From NCBI GenBank assembly GCA_016936015.1, contig JAFGPV010000035.1:1-64000 (forward strand): a stretch of 64,000 nt of DNA, written 5' to 3'. The stretch's first letter is position 1. Every line of letters begins with the position of its first letter. Under the pieces are notes generated by a model. The model saw nothing but the letters and a program-made list of their open reading frames with translations. It made no database searches and was not told where the DNA came from. This DNA is from Pirellulales bacterium. Its GTDB lineage: Bacteria; Planctomycetota; Planctomycetia; Pirellulales; Thermoguttaceae. Below, piece after piece: positions 45,195 through 54,851 of this stretch. The position numbers and the translations under genes were made by a program.

Positions 45195-45833
45195 AGGTTT
45201 GATGATTGCTCAATTCGGCGATCAATGAACACTCATTTTCCCACTATTGTGGGTGGATGCAATGGGGCATCCGTGTGTCGTGGTCTGTTGATGTAACTTG
45301 AATATTAGCTTCTGGTTATGATCGATTGAGAAGCGTGTTTTTGGGTAACGGGGGGCCCGATTTGTCAAATTCGGGCGGGAATAGGAATCATCACCGATTT
45401 CAATGTCATTCCATCTGCCGATCTGGGGCTATTCATCGGGGGATTGTATCAGAACGGGTGGCCCAGTTTCTAGAGAAAAACGACCGGTAATTCTCAGCCG
45501 ATCATTGGTCGGCGAGATCGTCCAGCCCACAAGGCATCGCCCCAGTTGTAACACACATTTTTATTGGTGGTGAATAATAATGGGAAGGATCGTTTACGAT
45601 CCTTGTCCATGCAAGTGGTAATAGGGCCGTGCTTTTAGCACGGGATAGCGGAATCCGCCACTGCCTTGTTCCCGGCCCCTGCCGCCGCTAACGGCGGCGG
45701 CAGGGGCCGGGAACTACCGTGGGGAGGTCGCCTCCCACGACCCGGCGTGAACGCGCGGGCCTAATACCACCTGCGGTGGAAAAGGGCCATCAATGGCCCT
45801 CATGTTCAGCCTTCCTTATTCACCCGGCTGTCA
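45195..45833. other. Gene-free block with several perfect hairpins
   Basis: No gene is supported in these 639 bases. It contains AAGGATCG-TTTA-CGATCCTT (45585-45604), a palindrome with 20-base perfect arms and a 7-base loop (45668-45714, GTTCCCGGCCCCTGCCGCCG and its complement), and short hairpins around CCGTGCTTTTAGCACGG and CCACCTGCGGTGG. It separates the twin membrane genes from the kinase and may hold a terminator or processing site. Confidence 0.55.
45668..45714. repeat. Long GC-rich palindrome
   Basis: Two 20-base perfectly complementary arms (GTTCCCGGCCCCTGCCGCCG and its reverse complement) around CTAACGG. Confidence 0.8.
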
Positions 45834-46337
45834 TTACAGGCTGATAATCATACTACACATTACTGCCACGAGAGTAATAACGATCAGTAATTCCATAAGG
45901 GTGAATTGCGGGAAGAACCGTCCTCTCTGGAAACGGCGATAATCGCGGGCGATGATGGCGCCGATCCCGCTGATGAGCGATCCGGCACTAAAACAAAGAA
46001 ATATTACCAACAAGCCAAGGAAAACGAAGAGCCAATCCCAATCAAGGATTGCAGAAATGAGGAAGCCGATCACGGGAACAAGACTTGAGATAACGCCTCC
46101 CATGATAAATGCCTTGGATATTTTCACTTGGTTTGCACCAAATCGGCCCAGCAATGAACCGAATAATCCCGTAAGGAGAGAGACGAAGAAAATCAAAAGG
46201 AGAAATCCTACACTCTCCTGGATCGCAACACGGCTGTCCCAGGAACAACTACCCACCGATGGGATAAAAGTGATCAGGAACACAATCACCCCCCCGACCC
46301 ATCCGCTCCGTTTTACCGCTGGATCCGTCATGGCCAT
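45834..46337 (-). CDS. Small membrane protein, paralog 2 of a tandem pair
   Basis: 167 residues, four hydrophobic segments. The end has IIARDYRRFQRGRFFPQFTLMELLIVITLVAVMCS, a loop-plus-helix strikingly like a type IV pilin start (FTLxELLIVI) but placed at the C-terminus. The upstream neighbour has the same architecture and C-terminal motif, so the pair arose by duplication. Function unknown. It starts 3 bases after its paralog ends, so both are in one transcript, between an ECF sigma gene and a Ser/Thr kinase gene. Confidence 0.75.
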   Translation of the reverse strand: MAMTDPAVKRSGWVGGVIVFLITFIPSVGSCSWDSRVAIQESVGFLLLIFFVSLLTGLFGSLLGRFGANQVKISKAFIMGGVISSLVPVIGFLISAILDWDWLFVFLGLLVIFLCFSAGSLISGIGAIIARDYRRFQRGRFFPQFTLMELLIVITLVAVMCSMIISL

Positions 46338-46340
46338 TTT

Positions 46341-46868
46341 CTACCCGACTAATTCCTTGAAGAACATGCGGCTGGAGATGGCGCTGATGATCACGCTTAC
46401 GAGGAAACTGAAGACAAACAACTCTTGGAGGGTGAATTGCGGGGCGGGGCGCAAGCGGTGGAAGCGGCGGTAATCGCGGGCGATGACGGCGCCCAGGCCG
46501 CTGACCAGGCCGCCGGAGACGGCAAAGATGACGGTCCACTGGACGGCCAGGAACCAGAACCGGCGGGAGGTTTCGATGTTCATGCCCAACAGCAGATACG
46601 TCGTGAAAACCACGACACATGCAACGGTAAACAGCGCCGCCCCGGAGAGGATCGCCCGATAAACGCCGCGGCACTTGGCCCCCGATCGGCCCGAGACGTA
46701 CCCGAGACTCGCTAGGACCGCGGAAAGGATGAAGGAAATCAACAACACGGCCGAAAGGGGAATCGATATCTTATGATCATAAAGACTCGGAACGAGGGGG
46801 ATGAACGTAAGGAGCATCACGATCCCTGCACCCACCATTCCGCCGCGATTTTTGGAGGGATCGTACAT
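46341..46868 (-). CDS. Small membrane protein, paralog 1 of a tandem pair
   Basis: 175 residues, four hydrophobic segments: GAGIVMLLTFIPL, AVLLISFILSAVLASL, FTVACVVVFTTYLLL and VIFAVSGGLVSGLGAVIARDYRRFHRL, then PQFTLQELFVFSFLVSVIIS. The IARDYRRF-x-R and FTLxEL motifs are shared with the downstream paralog. The frame is open far upstream (to 47801) only because it runs over palindromes and the sigma gene; ATG 46868 is the sensible start. No known domain was recognised; possibly partners of the neighbouring kinase or sigma factor. Confidence 0.75.
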   Translation of the reverse strand: MYDPSKNRGGMVGAGIVMLLTFIPLVPSLYDHKISIPLSAVLLISFILSAVLASLGYVSGRSGAKCRGVYRAILSGAALFTVACVVVFTTYLLLGMNIETSRRFWFLAVQWTVIFAVSGGLVSGLGAVIARDYRRFHRLRPAPQFTLQELFVFSFLVSVIISAISSRMFFKELVG

Positions 46869-46903
46869 TATCGAGCCCCGATCCTCAGTTTTTCCCACGG
46901 TTG

Positions 46904-46926
46904 CGCGACCAACGGTCGCGGCTTTA
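46904..46926. repeat. Family E half-element
   Basis: GCGACCAACGGTCGCGGCTTTAT, similar to one side of the palindrome at 39926-39986. Confidence 0.5.
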
Positions 46927-46965
46927 TCCGTTTCCAACGGTTGCGGTTGGAAGGAGTGTGTTTTC

Positions 46966-47039
46966 CGTTTAGCGGCCGCTGGCACGGCGGCCCTGGATTC
47001 GCTCAAAAACTTGGCCGCCGTGCCGGCGGCCGCTAAACG
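46966..47039. repeat. CGTTTAGCGGCCGC inverted element
   Basis: CGTTTAGCGGCCGCTGGCAC GGCGGCC ... GGCCGCCGTGCCGGCGGCCGCTAAACG: near-perfect arms of about 27 bases around a 20-base spacer. It ends 9 bases from the ECF sigma stop codon and may end its transcript. Confidence 0.85.
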
Positions 47040-47047
47040 TTCATCAT

Positions 47048-47656
47048 TCAGTCCCCCAGCACCTCCTGGAGTTTGCGGATGGCGCGGAGCCAGAGCATTT
47101 GGGCGGCGGGGCGGGTGCGGGACATGCGGTCGGCGACTTCGTTGAAGGGAAGGCGTTCGAGATTGCGCAGGACGATCACCTCCTGGTAGTCGGGCGGCAG
47201 CTCGGCCAGGGCGGCCGTCACGCGGAGCTCGTCGTCGAGCTGGAGGAATTCCTGGCTGGGCGTGGCCTGGGGGGCGGCCGGCTCGGGGGCGCCCCGGGCT
47301 AGGCTGTCGTCGGGATCGCGGAAGGGGACCTCTTTTCCGGCCGCCCGTTTGGCCGTGCCGTGGTACCGGCGGACGAAATCGGCCGCGTTGTGACGGAGAA
47401 TTTTCTTCAGCCAGGCGAGCCATTCCCCCTCGGTCCGGCCCTCGAAGCGGTCGAAGTCGCGGTAGGCCTCCAACATCGTCTCCTGCACCAGGTCCGAGGC
47501 GTCCACCTTCCGCCGCAGCCACGTCTCGACCTGCGACCGGGCGGCAAAGCCCAGGTACGACCGGCAGAGCGTAAAGAGCCGCTCGCGGCACTCCGCGTCG
47601 CCCTGCCGGGCGCGGGCGATCAGGTCGGCGGCGGAGAGACGTTGGGATTCGGCCAT
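47048..47656 (-). CDS. ECF RNA polymerase sigma factor (planctomycete type)
   Basis: 202 residues. SAADLIARARQGDAECRERLF, then KVDASDLVQETMLEAYRDFDRFEGRTEGEWLAWLKKILRHNAADFVRRY (region 2) and ELPPDYQEVIVLRNLERLPFNEVADRMSRTRPAAQMLWLRAIRKL (region 4 HTH). No anti-sigma factor is adjacent; kinases take that place in many planctomycete loci. Two membrane proteins and a kinase follow on the same strand. A large nested palindrome begins 9 bases upstream of the ATG, so its promoter lies in or beyond that element. Confidence 0.92.
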   Translation of the reverse strand: MAESQRLSAADLIARARQGDAECRERLFTLCRSYLGFAARSQVETWLRRKVDASDLVQETMLEAYRDFDRFEGRTEGEWLAWLKKILRHNAADFVRRYHGTAKRAAGKEVPFRDPDDSLARGAPEPAAPQATPSQEFLQLDDELRVTAALAELPPDYQEVIVLRNLERLPFNEVADRMSRTRPAAQMLWLRAIRKLQEVLGD

Positions 47657-47665
47657 GGGTATTTC

Positions 47666-47835
47666 TTGTTCCGAAGCTCCAGCTTCGGAACAATGCGGCT
47701 GCTAAGGACTGGTGAATCAATAACCGTCGCATAGTTGCCTTTCGCTCCGCGAAAGTAGCGTACTTTCGCGGAGCGAAAGGCGACACTAATTGATTCGCCA
47801 ATCCTAAGGCGTTCCGAAACTGGAGTTTCGGAACG
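47666..47835. repeat. Nested palindromic element with 21-base perfect hairpin
   Basis: Outer hairpins TTGTTCCGAAGCTCC/TTCGGAACAA (47666-47693) and CGTTCCGAAAC/GTTTCGGAACG (47810-47835) flank a central hairpin with 21-base perfect arms and a GCG loop (47737-47781; arm begins GCCTTTCGCTCCGCG). Between them, CTAAGGACTGGTGAATCAAT faces ATTGATTCGCCAATCCTAAG. The whole is a 170-base imperfect palindrome. Open frames through it are translations of the repeat, not genes. Confidence 0.85.
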
Positions 47836-47874
47836 AGGGTGAAGTGTGTTGTTCAATTTACCATAAATAAACAG

Positions 47875-47910
47875 CCCTCACCCTGACCCTCTCCCGGGGG
47901 AGAGAGGGGA
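47875..47910. repeat. Family A palindromic repeat (copy 5)
   Basis: CCCTCACCCTGACCCTCTCC CGGGGGAGAGAGGGGA. It abuts the leuC stop codon with no gap. Confidence 0.8.
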
Positions 47911-49317
<1,407 letters not shown>

Positions 49318-49415
49318 GATGATTTACAGAGGAAGGAAACGGGAAAGGACCTCGAAAAAGACCTATTATACCCTGTTTTTGTTCGCGCAGCAGGGGCCGA
49401 AAAAGCACCTTGTAT

Positions 49416-49444
49416 ACCCCCGCGATTGCCATCGCGGGGCGTTG
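49416..49444. repeat. Family C half-element (copy 4)
   Basis: CCCCCGCGATTGCCATCGCG GGGCGTT, the right half of the family C element alone, in the short gap between leuC and the second kinase. Confidence 0.75.
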
Positions 49445-49483
49445 GGGAAGGCGACTGGCGTGAGCGGAGATTCCCGTGGATCG

Positions 49484-51136
49484 CTAAACGGAAGGCGCCA
49501 CCGGCTCTTCCGTCTCCTGTTTTTGCCACCACTGGGCCGAGAGTTCCCGATTCCACTCGCCGGCGCACCGGCAGTTTTCCAGGGCCTCGGCCAGGGTGCG
49601 GGTGTCGGGATAACGGTCGTCGGGCGATTTGGCCAGGCAGCGGAGGATCACCTGCTCGAGATCGGCGGGAATTTCGGGGACGAGCGTGCGGGGCGGGGGA
49701 ACGGGGTCGTGGGCGTGGGCCAGCATGACCTTCATCGGATTGACGCCCGAAAACGGCGGCTGCCCGGTGAGCAGGAAGTAGCCGACCGCCCCAAGGGAGT
49801 AGATGTCGCTCCGGGCGTCGGGCGGCGTCTCGCCGAGGATCTGCTCCGGCGACATGTAAAGCGGCGAACCGGCGATCGAGCCTTCCGTCGTCAATTGGAT
49901 CGGCTCGTCGTCCAAGAGCGGTTTGACCAGGCCGAAATCCAGCAGCTTGACCACGTCGTACACCCCGCCGCGCCGGGCGGCAAAGACGTTGCCGGGCTTT
50001 ATGTCGCGGTGGATCAGTCCCGCGGCGTGGGCCTCGTTCAGGGCGTCGCAGGCTTGGTGGAGCAGATAGACCACCCGGGCCGGCGGCAGCGATCCGAAAC
50101 GTTCGACCAACTCGGCCAAGTTCATTCCCCGCAGATATTCCATGACGTAATAGAAGGTGCCGTCCTCGGCGCAGCCGTAGTCGAAGATCTCGACGGTGTT
50201 CCAGTGCGTGAGCTTGGCGGTGGCCCGGACCTCGCGCTGGAACCGCGCCAGCACTTGGGGGTCGCGGGTTTTTTCCGGCCGGATGACCTTCACCACGCAG
50301 GCGCGTTTGAGGAGTTGATGTTCGGCCAGGTACACTTCGCCCATGCCGCCGGCGCCGATCCGCCGCGTGAGCCGATACTGGCCGAGCTGTTTGGCCTGAA
50401 ACGCCTGCCGCCGCAGGGCGACGATCGTATCGACGCCGAACACTCCCGCTCCGCCGGCCATCATCAGCATCAGGGCCAGTCCCACCAGGTCGTTGACGTT
50501 GAGCACCTTCGCCACGGAGGGGTAGATCCAGCCCATGACGAGATACATCAGCAGCGGCGCGGCCACCAGGCAGGCGATGAAGACCGCCGCCCGGCGTATG
50601 GTGTTGGGAATGAACAAGGCGTACGTGAAAATCAACAGCAGCCACGGGCCCTCGAAAATCTCCAGGTACCCCTGGCGGCTGGACTGCAACACGGCGGAAT
50701 AGGTCAGGGCCAGGAAATACAACGCGGGCAATCCGAACAGCAACAGTTCGACGATCCGCAATTTCCAGAGAGAAAGGACGCATTGGTGGCAAAGCCGCAC
50801 GGCGATGAAACCCAAGACGGCCGTCACCAGCGCATGGGCCGAGAGAAAAAAGACTCTCTCTTGAACGTGGACGCCCGGCTGCAAGATCTGACGGACGAAA
50901 AAGACCGCAAAACCGACGAACATCAGGATAGCCGCCAAACGCAGCCGCCGGCCCAGCAGGAGTTGCGTCTCCCGGGTCAACTCCAGAGTGGAACCTTCGA
51001 CCAGGGCCATCGCCGGCCGCGTGATGGAGGCCGCCACCCCCCCTATGGAACTTCCGCCCCCACGAATCTGCGTGGGCTGCATCTCCAAGGTCACGTCGGT
51101 GGCAGAACTCGTCGAAGAGTGTTTGGGATCGGCCAT
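49484..51136 (-). CDS. Ser/Thr protein kinase with N-terminal membrane domain
   Basis: 550 residues. Residues 65-230 form about six membrane helices (LAAILMFVGFAVFFV, FLSAHALVTAVLGFIAV, ELLLFGLPALYFLAL and others). The kinase domain (about 252-530) has GAGGMGEVYLAEH, VVKVIRPEK (Lys in VVK), YYVMEYLRG, HRDIKPGN, DFG, YMSPEQ and DIYSLGAVGYFLLTGQPPF. The membrane part comes first, the reverse of the kinase at 43548-45194. The first 50 residues are Ser/Thr-rich and may be autophosphorylated. No periplasmic sensor domain is seen. Monocistronic. Confidence 0.92.
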   Translation of the reverse strand: MADPKHSSTSSATDVTLEMQPTQIRGGGSSIGGVAASITRPAMALVEGSTLELTRETQLLLGRRLRLAAILMFVGFAVFFVRQILQPGVHVQERVFFLSAHALVTAVLGFIAVRLCHQCVLSLWKLRIVELLLFGLPALYFLALTYSAVLQSSRQGYLEIFEGPWLLLIFTYALFIPNTIRRAAVFIACLVAAPLLMYLVMGWIYPSVAKVLNVNDLVGLALMLMMAGGAGVFGVDTIVALRRQAFQAKQLGQYRLTRRIGAGGMGEVYLAEHQLLKRACVVKVIRPEKTRDPQVLARFQREVRATAKLTHWNTVEIFDYGCAEDGTFYYVMEYLRGMNLAELVERFGSLPPARVVYLLHQACDALNEAHAAGLIHRDIKPGNVFAARRGGVYDVVKLLDFGLVKPLLDDEPIQLTTEGSIAGSPLYMSPEQILGETPPDARSDIYSLGAVGYFLLTGQPPFSGVNPMKVMLAHAHDPVPPPRTLVPEIPADLEQVILRCLAKSPDDRYPDTRTLAEALENCRCAGEWNRELSAQWWQKQETEEPVAPSV

Positions 51137-51508
51137 GGTGTCAAGAAAACAGCGGTGTTCTTATTTTACCCTTATCGCCGGAAAGCATGAAATCATGGAA
51201 AATCCCTATCCCGGAAAAGATGCCCCGCTGGCCAATTTCGGAGCGGATCTCTATCTATATCATATAGTTCCATCGATCCGGCGACGACCCGATCCGAGGG
51301 ATCCTTCTGAAGATTCTTCGTGGACACGCCCGCCAGGATCGAATGGTTGCCCGGCAGTTGCCCAAGAAGTGGCATTCGAGAAATAACGGAAATCATTCGG
51401 AAAGTCATCCTGACGGGCATCCTCGACAGATGGCCGGCGATGGATCTCCGTTTTTTTACTCACAAGCGGTCTGGATTCTTCGCTTCGCTCAGCAGTGCCC
51501 CACGCGGC
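51137..51508. other. Gene-free stretch
   Basis: 372 bases between the kinase start and the end of the methyltransferase-like gene. Short open frames exist but have no recognisable features. No repeat or promoter could be assigned. Confidence 0.5.
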
Positions 51509-52072
51509 CTACGCGGCCTTTCGCCGCCGTCGAGGGGCAGCCCAGGCGAGAATATCTCGATGATCGAACTCTTGAAGGACTTTTTTCCCGTCATCGGTTG
51601 AAATATCCCGAAAAACGGCCGTTTTCTCGTGCAGCAGCCGGGGGATGTAAAACCATAACGGCCCAAACGGATCGGCCTGCCGCTCGTCGGTCGAAATGAT
51701 CATCAGGTCCACAGGCCCCAAGTGATTGGCCCTGCCGATCAGGACTTCTCCCGGATTGCCGGGGATCAGCTTGATCCGGGCGCCGCTCGACTTCAATAGC
51801 CGATGGGCGGAAATCAGCGTCAAACCCGGCCGGTCGGCCGGAAGGCGATCCTCGAAGGGATCGATCCCAATGTACTGAACCTCTCCGCGGGGTGCATAAC
51901 TAGCGGCCACGTCAATCAAGCGTAAGGCCCGTTGCCCCAGTCCCAGCCCCAATTCGATAATTCGCCGTGGTTGCCGGCGGAGCATTGTTCGGTAGATGAT
52001 CCGATCAGAGGAAGGACTGGAAAAATAGGTAAGATAAAATACTTTCCAGTGACTTTTTGATTGCAAGGTCAC
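51509..52072 (-). CDS. Class I SAM-dependent methyltransferase-like protein
   Basis: 187 residues. RRIIELGLGLGQRALRLIDVAA fits methyltransferase motif I, VQYIGIDPFEDR motif II (acidic end of beta-2) and VDLMIIST motif IV. The rest of the fold is short, ending in a basic tail (APRRRRKAA). Substrate unknown. It could be an inactive relative or a member that acts on a small molecule. Confidence 0.6.
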   Translation of the reverse strand: MTLQSKSHWKVFYLTYFSSPSSDRIIYRTMLRRQPRRIIELGLGLGQRALRLIDVAASYAPRGEVQYIGIDPFEDRLPADRPGLTLISAHRLLKSSGARIKLIPGNPGEVLIGRANHLGPVDLMIISTDERQADPFGPLWFYIPRLLHEKTAVFRDISTDDGKKVLQEFDHRDILAWAAPRRRRKAA

Positions 52073-52204
52073 GCTCCCTGATTACTTGCTTGTATCGGAT
52101 AAATCAGCCACTCCTTTCTCTTTTCGACCGCCGGGAAAGAAGCAGTTCAACGGAAATGGGAGGAGAATATTTCAACTAGAGAAGAACCGAGGAGATCGAA
52201 AGCG

Positions 52205-52275
52205 TTTAGCCCCGACACTTTTACCGGGAGTTAGGCGTTTTCTCAGGCACTCCCGGCACAAGTGCCTGGGCTAAA
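52205..52275. repeat. Family D double palindrome (copy 2)
   Basis: TTTAGCCCCGACACTTTTAC CGGGAGTTAGGCG ... CAGGCACTCCCGGCACAAGTGCCTGGGCTAAA. Same TTTAGCCC/GGGCTAAA ends as 14398-14480. Lies downstream of the DUF11-type gene's 3' end. Confidence 0.75.
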
Positions 52276-52312
52276 CTCGTGAGACAGATTGACAATCTGT
52301 CTGACTTCGGGT

Positions 52313-54613
52313 TTATCGATTCGTCGGGGCGGACGGCGCCGTGGCCATCTGGCCGCCGGGCGGGGCCGTGGGACCGGATTCCCCCGTAGCGGTTTCTTGG
52401 TAGTAGAGCGTGTTCTCTTCGTTGACCAGCCGGGTGCCGAGCGTCTTGCAGTGCACTTCCGCGCGGAAGACGTGGTTGCCGGGCGTCTCGGCCTTCGCGT
52501 GGATCGTCAGGACCGTTTCCGTCCCGGGGGCCACTACGGGGATCGGCGAAAAAAGGATCTGACCGGAGCTGATGCGGTGCGGATTGCCTTCGCCGCGGAT
52601 GGGTTCGATGCCCCGCGAGAAATAACCGATCACCTCCACGTTTTCAGCTTTCTTGGTTCCGCGGTTGCGGACGGAAATCGTGTACTCCGCCTCTTCGCCC
52701 ACGGGCACGGGGCCGCCCGGATCCTTCACGTCCAGTTCCAGGCTGGCGACGGCTTCCACCCGCGTGACGGCGGCCGCCGCCACGGTGAGGTCGTCTTCCG
52801 CGGAGGCGGAAATCTTCAGCCGACTGACGCCCGCGGCGCCCAGGGTGCATTTCAAGTGGAAGGTCCGCTCGGTTTGCGGATTGAGCGTGCCGAGCAGCCA
52901 TTGCACTTCGCCGCCGGTCCGGTCGGACCGGGCGCCGTCGATGCCGCCGACGTAACGCAGGGCCTTGGGCAGCACGGCGGAAAAGGCGATATTCCTCGTG
53001 GGGGCATTGCCCGGATTTTTCACGCAGACGATGTAGGTCGCCGTGGCGCCGACAAATTGCCGCTGCGGTCCTTCCACCATCACGTCCAATCCCCCGCGGC
53101 GGACCAGGACCTTCTCGGACAGCTCGGCGTGGACGCCGGTTTCCCCCCGGGCCTCGACCTGAATCTTCAGGTCGCCCGCCTGCCGGGCCGTCAATTCCAC
53201 TTCAATTGTTTTGGCCTCGCCGGCGGGCAGGGCGCCCAGGGGATACTCGGCCGGCACGTTCTCGCCGGCGCCGACGGGCAACAGTTTGATCACCACGCCT
53301 TCCGCGACGCCGTTGCCGGTGTTGGCCAGTTTCAGGCGGTAGAGTTCCTTTCTGCCGTAGAGGACCTCGCGGGGACCGTCCAATTGCATTTCGAGCTTCG
53401 GCTCCTGGACTTCGATCATCGCCTGCGAGGCGACCGGTTTGTATTCCCAGCGGACCGCCAGATCGAAAGGCCGGCTCTGCCGGGGAATAATCCGCAACAC
53501 CAGCTTTTCCCGCGTTTTGGCCGGCAATTCCGTTAACTGCCACGCCAACGGCGCGGCCGGCCGATCCGGCGGGGTAACCTGGGCGGCGCCCAAGCTGGCC
53601 TCCGCCCCCTGCACTTCCGCCCACTCCGGCAGACTGACGAACACCGTCAAGCCTTCCGCGGCGACCTCTCCCGAGTTGATCATCGTCACTTCATACGTCG
53701 ACTGCTTGCCCACGACGATCTTTCGCGGTCCCAAGGTTTCCACGCTCAACATCGGACCACGGCGGGCGATCAACACGTTTTCGTCCACCGCCGACGGCGG
53801 CGGGGACTTTTGCACCGACAGCATGGGAGGCTCTCTCCTGTCTTCCGCCACCGGCTCGGGCACGGTCTCCGGGCTGACGGGCATCACTGCAGGCACGCGG
53901 GAAGGACGTTCCGCCGGCGTGGGCCGGGACGGAAGATTAGACTCCGAAGGCGGATGTCTGGCCGGCGTCGGCTGATCGGTAACTGGGCTCGGTCGGCCGA
54001 CGGCCGGGGTGGGTTGACCACCGGTTGGCGCCGGTCGCGGCTGCGAAACGCCGGCCTCCTCGGAAAGCGGAGTCAAGGACGATTTTCGGGAGGCATCCGA
54101 CGGCCTCTCCGACGGCGAGTGATCGGCCGCCAAGGCATCCCCAATGAGATCGATTGTCTCTTTGGACTTGCGCTTCTGGGGCTTTGGCTGTGAGGTGTCG
54201 AACGGCGAATTGCGATACTGCTTGAACCGCATATACAACGGCGGAGCAATTGGTTTATCGGCGCCGCGCGATTCAGAAGACGCCTCCGCGCGTCCCGCGG
54301 CCGACGTCTCCGATGAGACGCCGCGCGGAGGCGGTGCGGTTACGGCGTCCGCTTCGCCGAAAAGCGAAAGGGGTTTGTGTTGGGGCCTCTCCACCCGGTT
54401 TTCCGACTTCGCGTCTCCGCCAAAGATCGGTCCGAACAACGAGTCGCCCAAGTCGTCGACCGACTTCGTGATCTTGTCCACCGAGTGGCCGAGTTTATCC
54501 AGCCTCTGACCGATCACCCTCCCCTTCGGCACCGACTCCTGACAGAAAACGGGATAAGCCAGACCGAGGACGAGGAATGTCCCGGATAAAATTCTCCATT
54601 TTGACGCCAGCAT
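52313..54613 (-). CDS. Secreted multi-domain protein with DUF11-like repeats
   Basis: 766 residues. Signal peptide (ILSGTFLVLGLAYPVFC), a helical and Pro/Ser/Thr-rich region (about 30-260, with repeats such as PTPA-x-RP), then four to five Ig-like DUF11/CARDB-type units starting MLSVETLGPRKIVVGKQSTYEVTM (about 285), LEMQLDGPREVLYGRKELYRLKL, LDVMVEGPQRQFVGATATYIVCVKN and LELDVKDPGGPVPVGEEAEYTISVRN. Such units build long surface or periplasmic stalks in planctomycetes. No enzyme motif. It is likely a structural envelope protein. The start ATG has GGTGTTACC upstream and is not strong. Confidence 0.82.
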   Translation of the reverse strand: MLASKWRILSGTFLVLGLAYPVFCQESVPKGRVIGQRLDKLGHSVDKITKSVDDLGDSLFGPIFGGDAKSENRVERPQHKPLSLFGEADAVTAPPPRGVSSETSAAGRAEASSESRGADKPIAPPLYMRFKQYRNSPFDTSQPKPQKRKSKETIDLIGDALAADHSPSERPSDASRKSSLTPLSEEAGVSQPRPAPTGGQPTPAVGRPSPVTDQPTPARHPPSESNLPSRPTPAERPSRVPAVMPVSPETVPEPVAEDRREPPMLSVQKSPPPSAVDENVLIARRGPMLSVETLGPRKIVVGKQSTYEVTMINSGEVAAEGLTVFVSLPEWAEVQGAEASLGAAQVTPPDRPAAPLAWQLTELPAKTREKLVLRIIPRQSRPFDLAVRWEYKPVASQAMIEVQEPKLEMQLDGPREVLYGRKELYRLKLANTGNGVAEGVVIKLLPVGAGENVPAEYPLGALPAGEAKTIEVELTARQAGDLKIQVEARGETGVHAELSEKVLVRRGGLDVMVEGPQRQFVGATATYIVCVKNPGNAPTRNIAFSAVLPKALRYVGGIDGARSDRTGGEVQWLLGTLNPQTERTFHLKCTLGAAGVSRLKISASAEDDLTVAAAAVTRVEAVASLELDVKDPGGPVPVGEEAEYTISVRNRGTKKAENVEVIGYFSRGIEPIRGEGNPHRISSGQILFSPIPVVAPGTETVLTIHAKAETPGNHVFRAEVHCKTLGTRLVNEENTLYYQETATGESGPTAPPGGQMATAPSAPTNR

Positions 54614-54851
54614 GGTAACACCTTGCGCGCAGGTAAGGATTGCGGAAAATACAAGGATTCCATCCTGCGCTATCGTCTAATCGAGAATTCATGTTTAGAA
54701 AAGTTTTCTGATTTGCACGATTAGTCAAGATGAGCAACATGAGACATGCTTCCATGTCGTCATTCTGAGAGAAGTGGAGAATCTGGGTTACTCAGGGAAA
54801 ACACAGAGAGTTATCACTTCGCTCAGGATGATCCATATCAATAAATACGAG

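Noticed and set aside
46869-47801. Long N-terminal extension of paralog 1 of the twin membrane proteins
   Set aside because: The extension overlaps the ECF sigma gene in another frame and two palindromes; ATG 46868 gives the same length as the paralog.
47620-47856. Minus-strand frame of 78 codons upstream of the ECF sigma gene
   Set aside because: It lies almost entirely in the nested palindrome and mirrors its arms; no gene features.
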